Positions 1 through 5,052 of a stretch of 6,331 nt of DNA are shown here, in pieces. Both the position numbers and the translations under genes were made by a program. Each line of letters opens with the position of its first letter. The first letter of the stretch is position 1. The DNA comes from Azoarcus sp. (lineage in GTDB: Bacteria > Pseudomonadota > Gammaproteobacteria > Burkholderiales > Rhodocyclaceae): the NCBI GenBank assembly GCA_031285365.1, contig JAITWP010000262.1, positions 1 to 6,331 of the forward strand. Reading direction: 5' to 3'. A model generated the notes under the pieces. The model did not search any database. It worked only from the letters and a program-made list of their open reading frames with translations, and was not told where the DNA came from.

Positions 1-1
1 G

Positions 2-52
2 GCAACCCTTCGCAAGCTGTATTCCCGCGCCGTTGTAGTGGCGGACGTGTAG
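2..52 (+). CDS. C-terminal end of an upstream gene (partial, unidentified)
   Basis: This frame is open from the window edge to a TAG at 50-52 and encodes ATLRKLYSRAVVVADV. Eleven of the 16 codons end in G or C, as in the genes downstream, and the sequence becomes AT-rich right after the stop. That pattern fits the 3' end of a real gene. Sixteen residues are too few to assign a family. In related loci the neighbours of a lapBC pair are often a TolC-like outer-membrane protein, LapD/LapG or an OmpA-family protein, but nothing here identifies any of them. Frame 1 is also open across this stretch (to a TGA at 133-135), so the call is tentative. Confidence 0.35.
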   Translation, partial: ATLRKLYSRAVVVADV

Positions 53-131
53 AATTCACGCTATTTTTCACTTTTCGGCATTGCGTCCGGATAATATTGA
101 CATTATTTGATTGTTATCAACGGGATTTTCC
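53..131 (+). promoter_or_regulatory. AT-rich upstream region of the secretion operon (promoter candidate)
   Basis: This 79-bp gap is clearly richer in A and T than the flanking coding DNA and is the only non-coding stretch before a block of four coupled genes, so the operon promoter probably lies here or further upstream. A TAATAT at 92-97 could serve as a -10 element, but no convincing -35 lies 16-18 bp before it. A perfect TTGACA at 97-102 has no -10-like hexamer at the right distance. Promoter position is therefore unresolved. Confidence 0.3.
107..120. promoter_or_regulatory. FNR/ANR/DNR-type binding site (perfect TTGAT-N4-ATCAA palindrome)
   Basis: TTGAT-TGTT-ATCAA matches the consensus of the FNR/ANR/DNR regulators (oxygen- or NO-responsive members of the Crp family) at all ten specified bases. 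It ends 11 bp before the GTG start at 132 and directly abuts the probable ribosome binding site. If transcription starts upstream, for example near the TAATAT at 92-97, the site lies just downstream of the start point, which suits repression. If the regulator instead activates from -41.5, transcription would begin inside the transporter gene. The match is seen directly; binding is inferred. Confidence 0.55.
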
Positions 132-2297
132 GTGACCGAAGCTGTCCAGCATACCGATTTGCATTCATATCGATCTTCTGCCGTCGACGCATTACTCAAT
201 AGTTTATTGATACTGGTGCGCGTATTTGGCGGCAATCAGACTCGTGACGCGATTGTGAGCGGGTTGCCGCTGAAAGACGGCAGACTCACGCCGTCGCTTT
301 TCGAACGCGCCGCGCGCCGTGCCGGCATGCGCAGCAATATCGTTGCTGCGTCGCTTGATGACATCAATCCGGCATTGTTGCCGGTGATACTGCTGCTCAA
401 TAACGGCGCTGCCTGTGTGGTGACGGAGATGAGCTCGCACCGCAATCGCTGGCGGGTGATTTTTCCCGAACTCAGCGATGCCGCTGTGACGATGGATCGC
501 TCGAGCCTGGAAAAACAGTACGACGGGAGTGCGATCTACGTACGTCCGGAGTACCGGTTCGATGCGCGCGCGCCACAGGGCAGCAGGATAATACGCAACG
601 GGCATTGGTTCTGGAGCGTCATTGCTGCCAACAAGCGCATCTACAGCGATGTGCTGTGGTCCGCGCTCGTCATCAACCTGTTTGCGGTGGCGATGCCTCT
701 GTTCGTGATGAACGTCTATGATCGCGTGGTGCCGAACAGCGCCCTCGATACCCTTTGGGTGCTGGCCATCGGGGTGTTCATCGTATTGTTCTTCGACATG
801 ATTCTGCGCACGATGCGGGGCTATTTCGTTGACCTTGCGGGCAGCCGCATCGACGTGGAGCTTTCGGCGAACATCATGGAACGTGTGCTGGGCATGCGTA
901 TGGAGTCGCGTCCGTCATCGGCAGGCTCACTCGCTGCCACCATGAAGGCTTTCGAGAGTGTTCGGGATTTCATCAGTTCGGCAACAGTGACGGCTTTCGT
1001 CGATTTGCCGTTTGCGCTGGTTTTCATCATCGTCATCGGCTGGATCGCCTGGCCGCTGGTGCTGCCCTTCGTGTTCGGCATCGCTGTGCTGGTGATCTAT
1101 TCACTGGCGGTACAGGGCAAGATGCATGATCTGGCGCAGACCTCCTATCGCGCCGGAGCACAGCGCAATGCCACCCTGGTGGAAGGGCTGGTCGGTGTGG
1201 AAACGCTCAAGGCGATGGGGGCGGAAGCCACCGTGCAACACCAGTGGGAAACGAGTACGGCGCTTCTGGCGAGGATCAACACGCAGTTGCGCCTGCTTTC
1301 GGCTTCGGCCACCAATGGTGCAAACTGGATCGTCCAGTTGGTCAGTCTGGTAGTGATGCTCATTGGTGTCTATCTGATCACTGAGGGTGAACTCAGCGTC
1401 GGCGGGTTGGTGGCCTGCTACATGCTTTCGTCGCGGGCCATGTCGCCTATCGGGCGCATTGCCGGGTTGCTCGTGCAGTATCACACTGCCGCTACCTCGC
1501 TGGAATCGGCTGACAACCTGATGAATCGGGAGTGCGAGCGTCCCGAGGGCGCAAACTTCATCAGCCGCAAAAACCTGAGTGGTGAGATCGAATTCCGCGA
1601 TGTCGTCTTCAATTATCCATTCCAGGAAATTTCAGCCCTGAATGGCATGTCGTTCCGCATCAAGGCGGGCGAGCACGTCGGCATCATCGGGCGTGTCGGC
1701 TCCGGCAAGACTACGCTGGAGAAGCTGATTCTCGGCCTTTATCGCCCGTCATCCGGCGCGGTGTTGGTCGACGGCGTCGATGTGCGACAATTCGATCCGT
1801 CGGAATTGCGCCGCCATATCGGCTATGTGCCGCAAGATCCGATGCTGTTCTACGGTACCCTGCGCGACAACATTGCGTTTGGCAAGCCGCACGCCGAGGA
1901 TGCTGATGTGTTGCGCGCCACTGTCATTGCCGGTTTGAGCGAATTCGTCAATGCGCATCCACAGGGCTTCGACATGATGGTGAGCGAGCGTGGCGACTCG
2001 CTCTCGGGCGGGCAACGCCAGAGCGTGGCCATTGCCCGTGCCGTCATTCACGATCCGCCCATCCTGTTGCTGGATGAACCTACGGCGTCGATGGATCACA
2101 CGACAGAGGAAGAAATCAAGCGTAACCTCAAAGAACTTGGGCAGGGCAAGACCATGCTCGTCATCACGCATCGTGCTCCATTGTTGGAACTGGTCAATCG
2201 CATCATCGTCATCGATGGCGGTTGCGTCGTTGCTGACGGGCCAAAGGCGCAGGTCGTCGAAGCTCTGCGCCAGGGCAAAGTAGGGAGGGCCAGGTAA
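132..2297 (+). CDS. lapB: Type I secretion ABC transporter, LapB/LssB family (adhesin exporter)
   Basis: This is the inner-membrane permease-ATPase of a type I secretion system, 721 residues, close to the usual LapB size of about 720. Residues 15-140 form a C39-peptidase-like domain with Ser24 where active peptidases have the catalytic Cys (motif DALLNSL), so it should bind substrate without cleaving it. The membrane domain has about six helices (near 174-198, 207-228, 291-307, 308-326, 399-417, 420-440) and carries the family-typical MPLFVMNVYDRVVPN. The ATPase domain is complete: Walker A GRVGSGKT at 520-527, Q-loop Gln568, LSGGQ at 624-628, Walker B ILLLDE at 644-649, switch His680. GTG at 132 is preferred because GGGA lies 6 bp upstream. 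The frame stays open to a TTG at 111, but that codon has no ribosome binding site and lies inside the FNR-like palindrome. The fusion-protein gene starts on the base after the stop. The cargo is inferred to be the adhesin beginning at 5053. Confidence 0.95.
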   Translation: MTEAVQHTDLHSYRSSAVDALLNSLLILVRVFGGNQTRDAIVSGLPLKDGRLTPSLFERAARRAGMRSNIVAASLDDINPALLPVILLLNNGAACVVTEMSSHRNRWRVIFPELSDAAVTMDRSSLEKQYDGSAIYVRPEYRFDARAPQGSRIIRNGHWFWSVIAANKRIYSDVLWSALVINLFAVAMPLFVMNVYDRVVPNSALDTLWVLAIGVFIVLFFDMILRTMRGYFVDLAGSRIDVELSANIMERVLGMRMESRPSSAGSLAATMKAFESVRDFISSATVTAFVDLPFALVFIIVIGWIAWPLVLPFVFGIAVLVIYSLAVQGKMHDLAQTSYRAGAQRNATLVEGLVGVETLKAMGAEATVQHQWETSTALLARINTQLRLLSASATNGANWIVQLVSLVVMLIGVYLITEGELSVGGLVACYMLSSRAMSPIGRIAGLLVQYHTAATSLESADNLMNRECERPEGANFISRKNLSGEIEFRDVVFNYPFQEISALNGMSFRIKAGEHVGIIGRVGSGKTTLEKLILGLYRPSSGAVLVDGVDVRQFDPSELRRHIGYVPQDPMLFYGTLRDNIAFGKPHAEDADVLRATVIAGLSEFVNAHPQGFDMMVSERGDSLSGGQRQSVAIARAVIHDPPILLLDEPTASMDHTTEEEIKRNLKELGQGKTMLVITHRAPLLELVNRIIVIDGGCVVADGPKAQVVEALRQGKVGRAR
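2283..2289 (+). promoter_or_regulatory. Ribosome binding site for the membrane fusion protein gene
   Basis: The purine run GGGAGGG lies inside the last codons of the transporter gene, 8 bp before the ATG at 2298. It is the strongest Shine-Dalgarno match within the operon and supports the first ATG as the true start, despite the unusually long N-terminal tail this gives the protein. Confidence 0.6.
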
Positions 2298-3833
2298 ATG
2301 AACAGGCCGGTTGGACCGCGCAGTGGTCTGGACTCCATGCAGCCCGAAACGCGCATGCCGTCGGGCGTAGGCAAGCCTGAATCAAATTCGGATCCCATGC
2401 GGCGTACCCGCAAGGCGTTCGAGCAAATGGGCAAGATGAAGGCGCCCGCGCGGCCCCTTTTCGAACGTTTTTTCGATCGCCTGCTGCCCTCTCTGCCGGA
2501 TTCCCAGCAACTGGACTGGGGTGACGAGGCCGATTGGGCGCGACTGCAACGGGAACCGGTGCGCGCCCGGTGGCTGTTGTGGACTGTCGTCATTGTCGTG
2601 ATATTGCTGCTGACCTGGGCGGCATTTGCAGAGATCGACGAAGTGACGCGCGGCGACGGCAAGGTCATTCCTTTATCGAAGATGCAGGTCATCCAGGCCT
2701 TCGACCCGGGACGAGTTGACGAAATACTGGTTCATGAAGGCCAGGTCGTCGATCCACAGCAATTACTATTGCGGGTTGACCCATCACGGTTCGTGGCCGA
2801 ATTTGGCGCTGCGGATGCCAAACGGCTCGGTCTGGTGGCGAGGGTAGCGCGTTTTAAGGCATTGTCGGAGGGTAGCGAGTTCGTCATGCCCGATGAAGTG
2901 ATCCGGCACGATCCCAGCATTGCCGCCCAGGAACTGAAGTTGTATCAGGACTCGCGTACCGAGGCCGAGACCCATTTTTCCATTGTCCGGCAACAGCTTA
3001 CACAGCGTGAGCAGGAACTCAGGGAAACCGAGGCGTTGCACATGCAGGCGTTTAACAGTCTCAAGCTTGCCAGGGAAGAGTTGAGAAAGAATGAACCTCT
3101 ATTGGCTTCTGGCGCGGTTTCCGAGGTCGAGATCATCCGGTTGCAACAGAACATCGAAAAATTCGACGGTGATCGCAGGCAGGCCGCAGAAAGAATCGGG
3201 CGGGCGCGGGCCGCGATCAACGAAGCCCAGAACAAGGTACAGGAAGCCGAACTCAACAAGCGTAACGAGTGGCGCGAGGAATATTCCAGAGCATCGTCCG
3301 AGCTCGCCACGGTCGCCGCCGGAACCGGTCTCAGCCAGGACAAGGTCAAACAGGCCGAGGTGCGTTCTCCGGTGCGGGGCAAGGTCAACAGGTTGCTGGT
3401 GACGACTGTCGGTGGGATAGTGTCGCAGGGCCAGGAGTTGGTCGAGATCGTGCCGCTGGACGATAAATTGCTGATTGAAGCGAAGGTCAAACCCAAGGAC
3501 ATCGCTTTCCTTCGCGAGGGTCTGCCGGTACTGGTCAAGATTACCGCTTACGATTTCGCCATATACGGTGGTCTGGATGGCACGCTCACGCAGGTTTCGG
3601 CTGATACTGTCACGGATGATAAGGGCAATGCGTTCTATCTCATAAAAGTGCAGACAGACACAGCCATGTTGGGCGAGGGCAAAAATTCCGCCTCAAGCAA
3701 CGGTAAAAAAAGGATCGTGATCACGCCCGGAATGGTGGCTGAAGTCAATGTGCTGACCGGCAAGAAGACCGTGCTTTCCTATCTCCTTAAACCCGTGCTG
3801 CGGGCGAAGGCAAACGCGATGACGGAGAGATGA
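2298..3833 (+). CDS. lapC: HlyD/LapC-type membrane fusion protein of type I secretion
   Basis: This periplasmic adaptor links the ABC transporter to a TolC-like outer-membrane channel. The 511-residue protein has a cytoplasmic tail (1-91), one membrane helix (about 92-111, followed by FAEIDEVTRGDGKVIP, typical of LapC), the first half of a biotinyl-lipoyl-like domain (about 120-160), a long coiled coil (about 165-335), the second lipoyl half with RSPVRGKVNRL (356-366), a beta-barrel region, and the family C-terminus ITPGMVAEVNVLTGKK (475-490). The ATG directly follows the transporter stop and has a strong ribosome binding site. The tail is roughly twice as long as in LapC proteins I know and rich in Pro, Arg and Met; later in-frame ATGs (2337, 2355, 2397) are possible starts. 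The usual LEGG-like motif after the first strand is FDPGR here (135-139). An A7 run at 3705-3711 encodes part of a charged loop (about 459-472). The family call is secure. Confidence 0.95.
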   Translation: MNRPVGPRSGLDSMQPETRMPSGVGKPESNSDPMRRTRKAFEQMGKMKAPARPLFERFFDRLLPSLPDSQQLDWGDEADWARLQREPVRARWLLWTVVIVVILLLTWAAFAEIDEVTRGDGKVIPLSKMQVIQAFDPGRVDEILVHEGQVVDPQQLLLRVDPSRFVAEFGAADAKRLGLVARVARFKALSEGSEFVMPDEVIRHDPSIAAQELKLYQDSRTEAETHFSIVRQQLTQREQELRETEALHMQAFNSLKLAREELRKNEPLLASGAVSEVEIIRLQQNIEKFDGDRRQAAERIGRARAAINEAQNKVQEAELNKRNEWREEYSRASSELATVAAGTGLSQDKVKQAEVRSPVRGKVNRLLVTTVGGIVSQGQELVEIVPLDDKLLIEAKVKPKDIAFLREGLPVLVKITAYDFAIYGGLDGTLTQVSADTVTDDKGNAFYLIKVQTDTAMLGEGKNSASSNGKKRIVITPGMVAEVNVLTGKKTVLSYLLKPVLRAKANAMTER

Positions 3834-4435
3834 TGCGCAATCTGTTTCTCGTGGCTGGTGCAGTGACACCCTCGCCTCGCTGGCGGGATGCTTTTGCCGA
3901 TGGTGGCTACTTCACCTGGGACGTGGCTGTTTCTGCGCGGATAAAGACAGATATCGTCTGGTTGAGCGCGGTTGCGCCCGGATGGAAAGAATTGCTTGGC
4001 AAGGCGCTGCAACATTTTGCCGATACGCCCGTGGTCGTGGTTTCCAACATTCCCGAAGAGCGCGAGGCCATGTCGGCGATGGTTGCCGGTGCGCGTGGCT
4101 ACTGCCACGCCTGGTCGTCGCCGGAGCAATTTCGCGAAGTCGCCCAGGTCGTGAGCCGGGGGGGGTACTGGATCGGGCCAGCCCTGATGTCCAAGCTGAT
4201 TGGCGTCGTCAACAAGAACCTGCCCAGGGTAGACGAACTGCCAGGGGAACTCTCGGAGCGTGAGACTGAAGTGGCCCACGAGGTGGTTTCCGGGCGATCC
4301 AACAAGGAAATCGCGCGTGTTCTCGGAATTACCGAACGCACGGTCAAGGCGCACCTGGGAGCCATTTTTACCAAACTCGGTGTACGTGACCGCCTGCAAC
4401 TGGCGTTGCGCCTGACGGGCAACAAAGAGAAATGA
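3833..4435 (+). CDS. NarL/LuxR-family regulator with degenerate (pseudo-)receiver domain
   Basis: A 200-residue putative transcription factor. The C-terminus (about 140-194) is a clear LuxR-type helix-turn-helix: LSERETEVAHEVVSGRSNKEI followed by the recognition-helix motif ITERTVKAHL. The N-terminal ~115 residues follow a receiver-domain pattern, but the functional residues are gone: the first strand ends LVAG instead of an acidic pair, the phospho-acceptor Asp is Ser45 (DIVWLSAVAPG), and the conserved Lys near the fifth strand is absent (GYCHAW). Phosphorylation by a kinase is therefore unlikely. CsgD and VpsT, biofilm regulators, also have atypical receivers, but VpsT's c-di-GMP motif W[FLM][TS]R reads WIGP here. 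ATG 3833 overlaps the previous stop by one base and has GGAG 5 bp upstream; the ATG at 3830 is in frame but only 2 bp from that site. A G8 run at 4158-4165 encodes residues 109-111. Targets are unknown; the operon and the adhesin are obvious candidates. Confidence 0.88.
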   Translation: MRNLFLVAGAVTPSPRWRDAFADGGYFTWDVAVSARIKTDIVWLSAVAPGWKELLGKALQHFADTPVVVVSNIPEEREAMSAMVAGARGYCHAWSSPEQFREVAQVVSRGGYWIGPALMSKLIGVVNKNLPRVDELPGELSERETEVAHEVVSGRSNKEIARVLGITERTVKAHLGAIFTKLGVRDRLQLALRLTGNKEK

Positions 4436-4782
4436 GTACGACCATCTACGCCAGAAAAAACGCTGACGGGCGCATCGTGACGCTCAGTCACAACCCTGAC
4501 GACCGCACGAATTCCTCCGATTGGAGCGTCCTGCCGGGTGATGCCCCGGAAGTGCTGGATTTCATCGAGGAACTGACGGAAAGTGCAGGCAACGTCTTGC
4601 GCGATTCCGATCTGTCTTTTGTGCGCGTGCTCGAAGACGTCATCGACCTCCTGATCGAGCGTGGCGTCATCCGTTTCACCGATCTGCCCTTGCCCGCACA
4701 AACCAAGCTGCTGCAACGGCGTGACCACCGCAGACAGAGGCAGGGATTGCAGTTGCTTGGTGATGATGATCATTTGATCTGA
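4432..4782 (+). CDS. Conserved small protein of unknown function in the adhesin secretion operon
   Basis: A 116-residue protein with no signal peptide and no membrane helix, so probably cytoplasmic. It starts with a short beta-rich segment (TIYARKNADGRIVTLS), then a variable Asp/Ser-rich stretch, an acidic helix (about 38-52), and a core DLSFVRVLEDVIDLLIERGVI (60-80) leading into RFTDLP. A very basic helix (about 91-105) and an acidic tail LLGDDDHLI close it. The core resembles small proteobacterial proteins that databases have sometimes labelled tryptophan synthase beta-like. That label looks wrong, since the protein is far too short for TrpB and has no PLP-binding features. ATG 4432 overlaps the regulator stop (ATGA), and upstream there is only a weak purine run, so translation probably depends on coupling. 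Position suggests a link to the secretion system or its regulator; the function is unknown. Confidence 0.82.
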   Translation: MSTTIYARKNADGRIVTLSHNPDDRTNSSDWSVLPGDAPEVLDFIEELTESAGNVLRDSDLSFVRVLEDVIDLLIERGVIRFTDLPLPAQTKLLQRRDHRRQRQGLQLLGDDDHLI

Positions 4783-4792
4783 ATCTGCGTCA

Positions 4793-4858
4793 GGCCCTCT
4801 TCCCTGTCTCTTTTCCGCAGGAGGGAGAGAAGTGGCCCAAAGGGCCGGGAGAGGGTCC
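4793..4858. repeat. Structured intergenic repeat-like element (possible terminator)
   Basis: An outer stem pairs 4793-4804 (GGCCCTCTTCCC) with 4847-4858 (GGGAGAGGGTCC), with one bulged T on each side. Inside are a partly G-U paired hairpin (about 4807-4829, loop near GCA) and a perfect hairpin GGCCC-AAA-GGGCC (4834-4846), giving a three-way-junction shape. The complementary strand reads CCCTCTCCCGGCCC and onward, a style familiar from dispersed intergenic repeats in proteobacterial genomes. It lies 10 bp after the last operon stop. No T-run follows directly, so intrinsic termination is uncertain, though the fold could protect or attenuate the transcript. Confidence 0.5.
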
Positions 4859-4939
4859 GTGACTTTCTTCATGAATATGTACGTCGGTACAATTCTTTTT
4901 CCCCCCGGTACTTTATACGCTTGCAGCACCATGGGATGG

Positions 4940-4967
4940 TTGTCGGCTTCATTTGGCGTGTCATAAA
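4940..4967 (+). promoter_or_regulatory. Weak sigma-70-like promoter candidate for the adhesin gene
   Basis: TTGTCG (4940-4945) and CATAAA (4962-4967) each match the sigma-70 hexamers at four of six positions with a 16-bp spacer. This would place the transcript start near 4974, with a leader of about 80 nt. The adhesin gene is separated from the operon by 270 bp and a structured element, so a promoter of its own is expected. This is the best candidate by eye, not a confident call. Confidence 0.25.
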
Positions 4968-4972
4968 CGAAG

Positions 4973-4984
4973 CGATGGGCATCG
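4973..4984. promoter_or_regulatory. Short palindrome upstream of the adhesin gene (possible operator)
   Basis: CGATG-GG-CATCG is a perfect 5-bp inverted repeat with a 2-bp centre, too tight for an RNA hairpin but suitable for a dimeric DNA-binding protein. It sits about 70 bp before the adhesin start, next to the promoter candidate. One such palindrome can occur by chance. Confidence 0.25.
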
Positions 4985-5039
4985 TCTGAAAAATTCTGCC
5001 CCGTGCGGCCATATCGAACAAACTACGAAAGGGCTTTTC

Positions 5040-5044
5040 AGGAG
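5040..5044 (+). promoter_or_regulatory. Ribosome binding site of the adhesin gene
   Basis: AGGAG lies 8 bp before the ATG at 5053, a near-ideal site. It fixes the adhesin start and agrees with the retention module beginning only a few residues after the initiator Met. Confidence 0.75.
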
Positions 5045-5052
5045 AAAGAGAA

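Noticed and set aside
97..102. Perfect TTGACA -35 hexamer
   Set aside because: No -10-like hexamer lies 16-18 bp downstream; that distance falls on the ribosome binding site (ACGGGA).
111..131. TTG at 111 as start of the transporter
   Set aside because: It has no ribosome binding site and falls inside the FNR-like palindrome. GTG at 132 has GGGA 6 bp upstream and gives a normal family length.
132..560. Active C39 leader peptidase at the transporter N-terminus
   Set aside because: The catalytic Cys position is Ser24, so it is a C39-like docking domain as in other adhesin and RTX exporters.
4432..4782. Tryptophan synthase beta-like function for the 116-residue protein
   Set aside because: The protein is far too short and has no PLP-binding lysine context. 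The name would be a propagated misannotation.
4907..4920. Possible sigma-54 -24/-12 element (GG-N10-GC)
   Set aside because: The GG and GC have the right spacing, but most of the other conserved bases differ from TGGCAC-N5-TTGC, and no activator site is visible.
4099..4932. 277-codon open frame on the reverse strand spanning the regulator, the small gene and part of the intergenic region
   Set aside because: It lies antisense to two well-supported coding genes. Its N-terminal part is simply the translated intergenic repeat (KVTDPLPALWATSLPPAEK), and there is no recognisable domain.
4871..4969. Small forward ORF of about 31 codons in the intergenic region
   Set aside because: It has no ribosome binding site, atypical codon use and no recognisable features.
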